A DNA stretch of 35,998 bases from Bacteroidia bacterium (lineage in GTDB: Bacteria; Bacteroidota; Bacteroidia; Cytophagales; Cyclobacteriaceae): the NCBI GenBank assembly GCA_016650355.1, contig JAENVX010000213.1, positions 1 through 35,998 on the forward strand, read 5' to 3'. The notes below the pieces were generated by a model. That model ran no database searches and had not been told where the DNA came from. It saw nothing but the letters and a program-made list of their open reading frames with translations. How positions within the stretch are numbered: the stretch's first letter is position 1; each line of letters begins with the position of its first letter. A program made the position numbers and the translations under genes. Positions 18,428-27,688 of the stretch are shown here, one piece after another.

Positions 18428-18640
18428 TTATTTTACGTCATCAATCTTCGGGACTTCCTTTCCAGCATCGTCCACCTCTTTTTTAACATCTTTAACTGCA
18501 TCCTTAAATTCGCGGATACCTTTCCCAAGGCCTTTTGCAAATTCAGGTATTTTCTTTGCGCCAAAGAAAACTAGAACAAACAGTCCGATGATAACCCACT
18601 CGCCCATGCCGGGCATTCCAAACAAAAGTATTGCGTTCAT
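18428..18640 (-). CDS. tatA: Sec-independent (twin-arginine) translocase TatA/E family protein
   Basis: Single TM then amphipathic helix: GMGEWVIIGLFVLVFFGAKKIPEFAKGLGKGIREFK. Confidence 0.94.
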   Translation of the reverse strand: MNAILLFGMPGMGEWVIIGLFVLVFFGAKKIPEFAKGLGKGIREFKDAVKDVKKEVDDAGKEVPKIDDVK

Positions 18641-18760
18641 AGCGTTAGAAATTAGAAGGTAAAGATAGGAATTTATCTTAAAAGCAAGAAGAGAATAGTC
18701 AACCGTTCACAATCAAAAATGCCACCTGTATGTAATTTTGCCCGTTTGTGGTTAGAAACG

Positions 18761-19984
18761 CTATTCCTTTAGCCAGGCTTGCGGATCAAGCGCGAGAGTG
18801 CTCTTGCGTATTTGAAATCGCAATTCTGAAATACCATCACCGTTAACAGAAATTTTTCCTATTTCCTGATTAGTGCTCACTCTTTGGCCTTGCTTCACGA
18901 AGACTTCTTTTAAGCCGGAATAAACTGTAAAGTATTCTCCGTGGCTGATGATCACTGAACTTCCGATTGAAGGAATGAATGCCACTCTTCGCACTTCACC
19001 TTGAAAAATGGATTTAACTTTTTCATCTTGCTTGGTTTGAATATTAATTCCGTCATTTTGCAGTTGAATACCCTTTAAAACAGGATGATTTTGTCGTCCA
19101 AACCGTTGAGACACAAAACCAGGGGCTGGCCAAAGAAATTTTGCTTTATTTTCTTCGAACGAAGACGATAATGCAACAGCAGCCTCCGTAGCTTTGGATG
19201 CATTAGCCGTCTTTTTTTCTTTGGCCTCTCTTGCTTCGCGTGCGGCACGCTCTAATTCTTCTTTGATAATGTCGTTGATTAATTTATCAAGTTGGGCCAC
19301 CGATTTCTTAGTGACCTCCAAATCTTTCTTCAATCTCTTTTCTTCTTTCACTAATGACTGCAGTACTGCCTTTTGTTTTCCCTTGAGATCACTGAGGTTG
19401 TCATTCTCCGTAACCTCGTCCCTCAGTAAAGTATTTTTTTCCGTTTTGATTATTTCTGTTTGGCGTACCTGACTGCTCAAAAGTTTTTGTACGCGGCCAA
19501 TGACCTCAGCTTGCTCTTGTCTCACAGCTCCGTACTGTTCCATATACTTCAAACGCATCAGCATTTGCTCAAAGGATTCAGCTGAAAAAAGAAAAGTAAG
19601 TTTGGTTACTTTTCCGCTTGCTTTTTGAGCCGAGAAGAGCATTGCAGCATACTCTTCTTTTAATTTGGCGAGATCTTGTTCAAGTGCAGAAATAATATCG
19701 TTATTTTCATTGATATCTTCTTCCAGCAGGCTGATCTCACTTTTTATGGATGCAATAAGATTCTCTTGATCGCTGATGCGCTGATTAAGGGCGGTTAATT
19801 CACCAACTGAATTCTTTTTTTGCTTAGCAGTTTCGGTAAGAATTTTTTCCGTTTGCTTTATCTTCTCAATGTTCTTCTGTTTTTCTTTTTGGAGCTGATT
19901 CTTATTTCGTTGGGCAGAACTTCCAAAAGACACTAAAATGAAGAGAAAGATAAATCCAAATAATATGCGCTTATCTGCGTTCAT
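18761..19984 (-). CDS. EnvC-like murein hydrolase activator (coiled coil plus degenerate LytM/M23 domain)
   Basis: Signal peptide, long coiled coil, C-terminal M23-like domain lacking the usual zinc ligands (NDGINI in place of HxGxD; YSGL in place of YxHL). Confidence 0.88.
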   Translation of the reverse strand: MNADKRILFGFIFLFILVSFGSSAQRNKNQLQKEKQKNIEKIKQTEKILTETAKQKKNSVGELTALNQRISDQENLIASIKSEISLLEEDINENNDIISALEQDLAKLKEEYAAMLFSAQKASGKVTKLTFLFSAESFEQMLMRLKYMEQYGAVRQEQAEVIGRVQKLLSSQVRQTEIIKTEKNTLLRDEVTENDNLSDLKGKQKAVLQSLVKEEKRLKKDLEVTKKSVAQLDKLINDIIKEELERAAREAREAKEKKTANASKATEAAVALSSSFEENKAKFLWPAPGFVSQRFGRQNHPVLKGIQLQNDGINIQTKQDEKVKSIFQGEVRRVAFIPSIGSSVIISHGEYFTVYSGLKEVFVKQGQRVSTNQEIGKISVNGDGISELRFQIRKSTLALDPQAWLKE

Positions 19985-20720
19985 ATTTCCGTGGAATATT
20001 GAATGGGAACCTTAGTTCACGGTCACCCACTTCAGCTTTGGTATATTCAAAGGTAATGGTGTTACTTAAGATCCCAGCTGCGGTTTTATAAAACAAGTTG
20101 ATTACCCCATTATACGGAAATATCTTTTGCCCGACTTGTTGAAAATTGCTGTAGTTAAGAGTTAACGAGTTATTCGAGTTTGATTCGGTCATCTCTACTT
20201 TTTCAACTTTGGTGCTTGCGGCATTTATATAGCTTTTTATTGATACTGGTCCTCGGGTTTGTTGTAAGATATTGAAACTGGGATCCTCCAAAATAATGTC
20301 GCTAGCTTGGCGCGATACAACCGGGTTTCCTAAAAAAGCAGCTTGTATGATATCATAATTGATTGTGAACTTAAAGCGATCGGACAATTCCGTATAAGTG
20401 AATACATAAAACTCTTTGTCCACTGTACTTACGATCACAATTGAATCTTTATTTATCAAAACTTTGCCGCCCTGAACGCCCACCACTGAGAAGTTCATCC
20501 AGATAATACTGTCTTTGCGAACCCGTATAGTTGATCGTACGTCTCGTTCCTTCTTATTGTCCCTGAAATTAACGCGTGCTTTTCCATGAAAGTATTCAAA
20601 ATCAATTTCCTCAATATTTACCGTCTTTGGCTCAATGGTTAATAGTGGTACTGCTTTTTTGGTACAGGCTTGCAACACAAGACTTACCAGGATCAAATAA
20701 AGTAAAGCCTTCTTCTGCAT
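19971..20720 (-). CDS. DUF4292 family lipoprotein
   Basis: Lipobox LVLQACTKK; KARVNFRDNKKERDVRSTIRVRKDSIIWMNFSVVGVQGGKVLI typical of DUF4292; overlaps the downstream EnvC-like start by 14 nt. Confidence 0.82.
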   Translation of the reverse strand: MQKKALLYLILVSLVLQACTKKAVPLLTIEPKTVNIEEIDFEYFHGKARVNFRDNKKERDVRSTIRVRKDSIIWMNFSVVGVQGGKVLINKDSIVIVSTVDKEFYVFTYTELSDRFKFTINYDIIQAAFLGNPVVSRQASDIILEDPSFNILQQTRGPVSIKSYINAASTKVEKVEMTESNSNNSLTLNYSNFQQVGQKIFPYNGVINLFYKTAAGILSNTITFEYTKAEVGDRELRFPFNIPRKYERR

Positions 20721-20881
20721 GTTAATCTGTCTAGGTTTGGAGTCTAGGTTTGTTTTAACGCTTAGGGTTGGCCAAAAATAAGGAATACCATCCGATGCAC
20801 GAATTAATTGAGGAATAATTGTGATGGGGGGAATCCTTGGTTTTCCTAAGAGTTTGTGGCGTTGGGAGTATGTATTAGCGT

Positions 20882-22651
20882 TTAGTATAACCTTTTATTG
20901 GCAATCTTCTTATCAATCAATTCATTTCCACGATCCATTGATTTCGATTTCTGCCACTGTACAACGGCTTCATCAATGTCTCCCAGCTTAAAAAGAATAT
21001 CGCCATAGTGCTCGAAATGTGTCGCGCTTACACCTCCAGCTTCAATAGCCCTCTCAATATATTTTCTGGCTTCTTTGTATTTTTCACGCATGAATAATAC
21101 CCACGCATGGGTATCCAGATAAGCTGAATTTCTTGGGTTATTTTTTACTAATTGCGTAGACATCTTTTCGGCTTTTTCTAAATGGTCTCTGCGTAACGCC
21201 AGATAGTAGCTATAGTTGTTCAATACAAAATCATTGTTAGGATTAAATGCCAGGGCTTCATCGTATGCAGCATTCGATTTTGCATATTCTTTTATTCCAT
21301 TGTAGGCATCTCCCAACAAGCTATTTATTTCACTAACAAGCCCTGGATTACTGGTGGATAGTTTTTTGGCTTGTTCCAAAGAAGTAGTGGCTTCACGATA
21401 ATTCTTTTTGCGCATATTTCCATATCCATTGAAATAATGCAATAGGGATTGATTGGGAAACAATTCGAGGCCTTGCTCGGAATAGAATATGAGGCTGTCA
21501 AATTGATTTAGTTGCGACTCGAGAAAAAGTAAATTCTGCCATGCTTCAAAACTGGTAGAGCCAAGTTGAACGGCTTTCAAATATTCTCTCAAAGCCTCTT
21601 GAGTTTTGTCGAGGATTAAATACAGATCACCTCCAATGATGTGTACATTGGGCTCGTCTGGATGAGTCGTATTTAACTTTAAAAAAAGCTCCTGTGCAAA
21701 TGCTTTCGTGTCGTTGTCCTCAATTTTTTTTTCTTTTTGCTGGTGTAGGGCGGTGGTATAAGTTCCGAGCATTAATATTTTACTGCTAACATCAACCGAT
21801 GGATCTTCGAATACAGTGTTTATAAATTCACGCGCCTTTTGTTCCTGCCCATTGGCACGATAAAGACCTGCCAGCAACATCTTAGCACTTCCAGCATCTG
21901 GATGACCTTCTATAAATTTTTCGAGATACGTGATACTACGAGCACCTTGGTTATTTTGTGAAAGGGTTTCCACAAATCCAAGGACATAATTTTCTTCGTC
22001 AGGGTATGTGTTCAACAGTTTTTCTCCTTCAGCGATGGCCTCTTCAATTTTGCCTTGTTGAAGAAAAATTTTTTGCTTCTGCAGAGAAGAGATCTCATTA
22101 ATACCCAAAATACTCTCCGCGCTATTGTAGACCTTAACAGCTTCATTCGGTTTTTTATCGTATTGATAAAGTGCTGCTAGTTCATAGAGGTATTCTTCAG
22201 TGCCGTCTACCTCTTCCATCATGGATTCAAGTGCTTTCTCTGCTTTCTCAAAATTGTTAAGGTTCGAATAAATATTGGAAGCGAGTATATAAAAGTATTT
22301 ATTCTTCTTATCAAACTTTATGGCGCTTTCTATGCTTATCGATGCTTTTAAAAGGTCTTCTTGTTTATTACTCTTTATGAGAACCTCCGCGATTTTATAA
22401 TGAACAGTTCCATTTTCCGGATTTAATTCTACCACCCTTTGAAAATACAATAGGGCTTTCGTGTAATCCTCCAGGATAAAATATTTCTGACCCTCGGTAA
22501 AGAAGAATTCAGCTTCGCGTAGGCGTGCGTCAGAAAGCTTAATATCACTCTGTTTCTTATTTTTTTTATCACGCTGGGCAAGCGAAGGTGGCACAATCAC
22601 CAACGAGGCAAATAGGATTGAATAAAAAAATATACTTTTTCTGATAATCAA
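20882..22651 (-). CDS. tetratricopeptide repeat protein, secreted
   Basis: Signal peptide and multiple TPR motifs (ALLYFQRVVELNPENGTVHYKIAEVL, AYDEALAFNPNNDFVLNNYSYYLALR); TTG start overlapping the upstream TGA. Confidence 0.9.
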   Translation of the reverse strand: MIIRKSIFFYSILFASLVIVPPSLAQRDKKNKKQSDIKLSDARLREAEFFFTEGQKYFILEDYTKALLYFQRVVELNPENGTVHYKIAEVLIKSNKQEDLLKASISIESAIKFDKKNKYFYILASNIYSNLNNFEKAEKALESMMEEVDGTEEYLYELAALYQYDKKPNEAVKVYNSAESILGINEISSLQKQKIFLQQGKIEEAIAEGEKLLNTYPDEENYVLGFVETLSQNNQGARSITYLEKFIEGHPDAGSAKMLLAGLYRANGQEQKAREFINTVFEDPSVDVSSKILMLGTYTTALHQQKEKKIEDNDTKAFAQELFLKLNTTHPDEPNVHIIGGDLYLILDKTQEALREYLKAVQLGSTSFEAWQNLLFLESQLNQFDSLIFYSEQGLELFPNQSLLHYFNGYGNMRKKNYREATTSLEQAKKLSTSNPGLVSEINSLLGDAYNGIKEYAKSNAAYDEALAFNPNNDFVLNNYSYYLALRRDHLEKAEKMSTQLVKNNPRNSAYLDTHAWVLFMREKYKEARKYIERAIEAGGVSATHFEHYGDILFKLGDIDEAVVQWQKSKSMDRGNELIDKKIANKRLY

Positions 22652-23652
22652 CTTGATGTGCTATAATCTCCGAGGCTTAGATCTTCGGATTTGCCTTTAA
22701 AATTAACGAAATTTCCTAACAAGCTGTTGTGTAAAATAGCGTTGCTTATTGAACAATTTCTCTGAATTATTGAATTTGATACGCGGGAGTCACGTATGTT
22801 GGTATATCCGCCAATGGATGCGTGTGGCCCGATGATGGAGTTCTCAATAACAGCTTCCTCTCCAATAAACACAGGAGGAATAATAACAGAATTGATTAAT
22901 TTGGCCTTTGAAGAGATTAGTGGTTGATCTTTAATGAATTCCAAATACCTTTGGTTGGTTTGAATAACAGCCTCTTTGTTGCCACAATCCAGCCACTCCT
23001 TTACCTGCCCCGGAATAAAGACCGCACCATTCTTTTTCATGTTCTCCAAAGCTGAAGTCAATTGAAATTCACCTTTTTCTTTGATGTTGTTGTCAATCAG
23101 ATATTGCATTTCATCGCGAAGTGCTTCTCCTTTCTTGAAAAAGTAGATACCAATTATGGCCAGGTCTGAAACAAATGTGGAAGGCTTCTCAATTAACTCA
23201 ACGATCTCTCCTCGCTCGTTCAATTTTACTACACCAAACTGAGACGGGTTATCCACCTTTTGCACCCAAATAGTTCCATCCCTTGACGTGTCCAATTTAA
23301 AATCAGCTTTGAAAAGGGTGTCAGCGAAAGCAACAATTACTTTCCCATTAAATAGTTCTTTTGCAAAAAGCAAAGCATGAGAAATACCGAGGGCTTGTTC
23401 CTGATAATAAATTTTTCCTTCAGCGCCCACCGCTTTTGCCACGGCCTTCAAATCATCTTCTACTTGTTTGCCAAAATTGGGGTGGACGATAAAGCCAATG
23501 CGCTTGATTTTTTCAGGACTGACTTTGGCAATATCTTCTACCAGGCGATGTACCATGGGCTTGCCTGCAATTGGAATCAAAGGTTTTGCTGTGGTGAGTG
23601 TATGTGGCCGAAGGCGCTTGCCCAAGCCAGCCATGGGTATAATGATATTCAT
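22648..23652 (-). CDS. sugar-1-phosphate nucleotidyltransferase with C-terminal left-handed beta-helix repeats
   Basis: IPMAGLGKRLRPHTLTTAKPLIPIAGKPM signature and hexapeptide-like C-terminus (SVIIPPVFIGEEAVIENSIIGPHASIGGYTNI). Confidence 0.93.
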   Translation of the reverse strand: MNIIIPMAGLGKRLRPHTLTTAKPLIPIAGKPMVHRLVEDIAKVSPEKIKRIGFIVHPNFGKQVEDDLKAVAKAVGAEGKIYYQEQALGISHALLFAKELFNGKVIVAFADTLFKADFKLDTSRDGTIWVQKVDNPSQFGVVKLNERGEIVELIEKPSTFVSDLAIIGIYFFKKGEALRDEMQYLIDNNIKEKGEFQLTSALENMKKNGAVFIPGQVKEWLDCGNKEAVIQTNQRYLEFIKDQPLISSKAKLINSVIIPPVFIGEEAVIENSIIGPHASIGGYTNIRDSRVSNSIIQRNCSISNAILHNSLLGNFVNFKGKSEDLSLGDYSTSS

Positions 23653-23705
23653 TTCAAAAAGTGGTTAATTTAAAATTCTATTACTAAGTCTTTGGGTAAC
23701 ACCAA

Positions 23706-25145
23706 TCATTTTTCTTGACTTAAATTTTTTCTTTCAACTAAATAGGCTACACCTATAAATACCGCAATGAAAAGTATATGAAGTGCAGTTGCCAATATTT
23801 GATCGGTAAACTCTATTCTGTTGATTGAATAGATTAATGCTATTGCACTGAAAAGATATACCAGGCTCGGAATGAATTTGTAAGGAACGGGATAGAATTT
23901 TTGGCCAATGGCATAGCAGGCTACAGTCATACTGAGGTAACACGCGAGTGCTGCCCATGCACTACCCATGTAGCCGAATATTGGGATGAGTAAAAAATTT
24001 GCAACAACTGTGATGATAGCCCCCCCTACGGTGATCCAGGTTCCAAAATAAGTTTTGTCCGTGAGCTTGAACCAAACACTAAAATTATAATATACACCTA
24101 GGAATAAATAGGCAACTAATAGAATAGGTACGATTGACAGACCAACCCAAAAATCTTCTCCGATAAGATGTTTTAGAATATCAAGGTTAATGCTGATACC
24201 TAATAAAACAATACAGCAAGTAATGATGAAGTAGTGATTTATTTTTGCGAAGAGCAATGGAGAATTTTTGCCTATGGCATTTGAGAAAAAGAATGGCTCG
24301 GCTGCATAGCGAAATGCCTGTATGCCCAGATTCATGAGTACTGCGAATTTGTAACAAGCGCCAAAAACACCGAGCGCATCTTTCTTAGAAAGACCTGTGT
24401 AAAAATTATCCGGTAACCACCACTCTAAAGTAAGTCGTGAGAACATTTCATTGGTCATGCCTGCTACGCCAGTGAGCATAACGGGATAAGCATAGCGTAG
24501 CATTACAGGTGTAATCTCTTTGTCGTAAGAGGGCCTCCAACTCAACAAGGTTCTCAAAAAGAATAGAATGAAAAATGAATTGGCAATCAGGTTGGCAAGA
24601 AATACATAACCAACGTTGATTGTGGGATCATACTTAATTTTCAAAAAATAGTAATTGAGAATCAGCAGGATAAGAACACTTATAATCTTTGCCGATGCAA
24701 ACTGTAAGGCTTTCTTTTCTAATCGGAGTTTAGCAAATGGAATGGCAACAGCAGCATCCGTCAGCATGACCAACGTAAGCCATGTAATAAACTCAGGGTG
24801 CTGTGCCACTCCCAATGAGGAAGCAATTGGCGAAGAAAATAGAATGAACAAAACAGAAAGGGGTACGCTGATCAGAAGCACGCTTGTATGTGCGAGATTA
24901 AAAATTCTCTTTGTATTGGAACTGGGATTGGAGGCAAAACGAAAAAAGGCAGTCTCCATGCCAAACATAAAAACAATATTTACAAAGGCAACATACGCGT
25001 AAAGTTCTGTTACTGTTCCGTATTCTGCTCGAGTGAAGACATCAATAGTGTGAAGGGGGACGAGTAAGAAGTTCAACATCCTAGGGAGAATGCTACCTAT
25101 ACCGTAAAGAACCGTTTCGCCTGCTAGTTGTTTGAGTTTAGACAT
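23706..25145 (-). CDS. polysaccharide biosynthesis / lipid-linked oligosaccharide flippase (MATE/MOP superfamily)
   Basis: 479 aa, many TM helices; LKQLAGETVLYGIGSILPRMLNFLLVPLHTIDVFTRAEYGTVTELYAY is typical of Wzx-like flippases. Confidence 0.9.
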   Translation of the reverse strand: MSKLKQLAGETVLYGIGSILPRMLNFLLVPLHTIDVFTRAEYGTVTELYAYVAFVNIVFMFGMETAFFRFASNPSSNTKRIFNLAHTSVLLISVPLSVLFILFSSPIASSLGVAQHPEFITWLTLVMLTDAAVAIPFAKLRLEKKALQFASAKIISVLILLILNYYFLKIKYDPTINVGYVFLANLIANSFFILFFLRTLLSWRPSYDKEITPVMLRYAYPVMLTGVAGMTNEMFSRLTLEWWLPDNFYTGLSKKDALGVFGACYKFAVLMNLGIQAFRYAAEPFFFSNAIGKNSPLLFAKINHYFIITCCIVLLGISINLDILKHLIGEDFWVGLSIVPILLVAYLFLGVYYNFSVWFKLTDKTYFGTWITVGGAIITVVANFLLIPIFGYMGSAWAALACYLSMTVACYAIGQKFYPVPYKFIPSLVYLFSAIALIYSINRIEFTDQILATALHILFIAVFIGVAYLVERKNLSQEK

Positions 25146-25280
25146 TCACGACAATGGAGATATTTCAATATGGAGTAATGCAATCAAAGTTGGTATTTTC
25201 AAGGATGAGGAGCAAATTAGATCACTGTCAGTCTAAATTCCAATCTTAGAGGATGCAACAACTAGTAAAAGCATATTTTA

Positions 25281-26243
25281 TTAATTACTAAGATACTTCG
25301 GGTTCAACTCCAAATTCTTTATAACATCCTCCGTCATCTCCTCCAATCCAAACTTGTGTTTCCAACCCCAGTCTGCGCGGGCAGCCGAATCATCAATTGA
25401 CTTTGGCCACGAGTCTGCAATTGCCTGGCGGGAATCTGGTTTATAGGTGATGCTAAAATCGTGAATATGTTTTTTAATGGTAGAAGCAATTTGAGCTGGA
25501 CAAAAGCTCATCGCGCCTATATTGTAGCTTGTTCTTACTTTTACATGCTCAGCCGGAGCCTCCATTAAATCCAGCGTTGCCTTCACAGCATCATCCATGT
25601 ACATCATCGGTAGATAGGTATCAGCCGCTAAAAAACATTCATACTTTTTCTCCTTAATAGCCTTGAAGTAGATATCAACAGCATAGTCTGTGGTGCCACC
25701 ACCCGGAGGTGTTTTATATCCTATCAACCCAGGGTAGCGTAGACTTCGAACATCAACTCCATATCTTCTAAAATAGTATTCACACCAAAGTTCACCGGCA
25801 AGTTTAGTAATGCCGTAAACAGTGGAGGGGTCCATGATGGTATCTTGTGGCGTATTTTGTTTTGGCGTTGTTGGCCCAAATGCTGCGATGGAGCTTGGCC
25901 AATAAACTTTATCCAACTTTAATTCATGGGAGGCCTCCAACACAGAGAGAAGGCTTTCCATATTCAGCTTCCATGCCCATCGCGGATCTTTTTCGCCAGT
26001 TGCAGATAGCAATGCAGCCAGATGATAGATCTGTGTAATTTCATTTTTCTTGAGCAGCTCGAAAAGTTTGTCGCGCTGCATGACGTCAAATTTCTCGTAG
26101 CGACCTTCCTTCAAAATTCCTTGCGCCTCTTTTACGTCTGAAGCAATCACATTGTCCTTCCCATAAATATTCCAAAGTCCCTGGGTAAGCTCAGACCCCA
26201 ACTGCCCGCCTGCACCAATGAGCAAAATCTTAGTTTTCTTCAT
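25281..26243 (-). CDS. NAD-dependent epimerase/SDR-type L-threonine 3-dehydrogenase
   Basis: ILLIGAGGQLGSEL Rossmann motif and STVYGITKLAGELWCEYY (YxxxK); divergent partner of kbl. Confidence 0.85.
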   Translation of the reverse strand: MKKTKILLIGAGGQLGSELTQGLWNIYGKDNVIASDVKEAQGILKEGRYEKFDVMQRDKLFELLKKNEITQIYHLAALLSATGEKDPRWAWKLNMESLLSVLEASHELKLDKVYWPSSIAAFGPTTPKQNTPQDTIMDPSTVYGITKLAGELWCEYYFRRYGVDVRSLRYPGLIGYKTPPGGGTTDYAVDIYFKAIKEKKYECFLAADTYLPMMYMDDAVKATLDLMEAPAEHVKVRTSYNIGAMSFCPAQIASTIKKHIHDFSITYKPDSRQAIADSWPKSIDDSAARADWGWKHKFGLEEMTEDVIKNLELNPKYLSN

Positions 26244-26283
26244 TTAAAATCGATTGCGGGGCGAAGGTATGGAAAATTATGAT

Positions 26284-26306
26284 GTACGATTTACGAGGTA
26301 CGATTT
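26284..26306. repeat. short direct repeat in the tdh/kbl divergent intergenic region
   Basis: GTACGATTT at 26284-26292 and 26298-26306, in GATGTACGATTTACGAGGTACGATTTGTAG. Confidence 0.5.
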
Positions 26307-26354
26307 GTAGCTTTGATTTTTCATATTCGAAATTGGATTAAAATAAAGTAACCG

Positions 26355-27551
26355 ATGTATTCCAAACTCCAACCATTTTTAAAGAAGGAACTTAGTTCAA
26401 TACAAGATGCCGGACTTTATAAAAGAGAAAGAATAATTACTACTCCACAGGGGCCAGAAATAAAAACGGAGGAAGGAAAAGAAGTTATAAATTTTTGTGC
26501 AAATAATTATTTGGGACTTTCCTCTCACCCTCGTGTGATTGCTGCAGCCAAGAGAGCTATTGAAACGCATGGCTTCGGTATGTCATCGGTGCGATTTATT
26601 TGTGGCACTCAGGATATTCATAAAGAATTGGAAAGGAAAATTTCTGATTTTCTAGGCACAGAGGATACTATTCTATATGCGGCAGCATTTGATGCCAACG
26701 GTGGTGTGTTCGAACCGCTTTTTGGTGCAGAGGATGCCATTATTTCAGATGAGCTGAATCATGCTTCAATAATTGATGGTGTCCGTTTGTGCAAGGCGAT
26801 GCGCTATCGCTACAAGCACAACGACATGAATGATTTGAAAGTGCAACTGGATGATGCGAAGAAGGCTGGGGCAATGCAAATTATCATCGTGACGGATGGA
26901 GCTTTTTCAATGGACGGTACCATTGCCAGCCTTGATAAGATTTGCGATCTGGCGGACCGATACGAAGCGTTAGTGATGACGGATGAATGTCATTCATCAG
27001 GGTTCATTGGAAAGACGGGTAGGGGTGTTCACGAATATCGGGGGGTCATGGGCCGAATAGATATTATTACCGGCACGTTGGGAAAGGCGTTGGGCGGAGC
27101 TTCAGGTGGTTTTACATCAGGCCGAAAAGAAATAATTGAATTGTTGCGCCAACGGTCACGTCCATATCTATTCTCGAATACGCTTGCACCTTCCATCACG
27201 GGCGCCTCTATTGAGGTCTTCAATATGCTTTCGGAGACAACTGAACTTCGCGACAAGTTGGAGGTCAACACGAAATATTTCAGGGAGGAAATGACCAAAG
27301 CAGGCTTTGCGATTAAGGCTGGTGAACACCCTATCATTCCCATCATGTTATACGAAGCTCCGTTGGCTCAACAGTTTGCGGAGAAACTTTTGCAAAAAGG
27401 AATTTATGTTATCGGATTTTTTTTCCCAGTAGTGGCAAAAGGACAGGCCAGAATTCGAGTACAAATTTCTGCTGCACACGAACGCCATCACCTGGATAAA
27501 GCAATTAAGGCGTTTACCGAAGTAGGAATTGAGCTCGGAGTATTGAAATAG
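26355..27551 (+). CDS. kbl: glycine C-acetyltransferase (2-amino-3-ketobutyrate CoA ligase)
   Basis: [67 protein letters not shown] lysine region [18 protein letters not shown]. Confidence 0.95.
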   Translation: MYSKLQPFLKKELSSIQDAGLYKRERIITTPQGPEIKTEEGKEVINFCANNYLGLSSHPRVIAAAKRAIETHGFGMSSVRFICGTQDIHKELERKISDFLGTEDTILYAAAFDANGGVFEPLFGAEDAIISDELNHASIIDGVRLCKAMRYRYKHNDMNDLKVQLDDAKKAGAMQIIIVTDGAFSMDGTIASLDKICDLADRYEALVMTDECHSSGFIGKTGRGVHEYRGVMGRIDIITGTLGKALGGASGGFTSGRKEIIELLRQRSRPYLFSNTLAPSITGASIEVFNMLSETTELRDKLEVNTKYFREEMTKAGFAIKAGEHPIIPIMLYEAPLAQQFAEKLLQKGIYVIGFFFPVVAKGQARIRVQISAAHERHHLDKAIKAFTEVGIELGVLK

Positions 27552-27688
27552 ATTAATTCAGGGAAGCATATTTACGAACCTTTCAGCCTCATTGTCTACC
27601 GGTCAACCGAATTGTCTTACGGATCGTACTTATAGTAATTCGGCACAATAAATATTTTTTTATATTTCAAAAAGTTAATGCCAAAACA

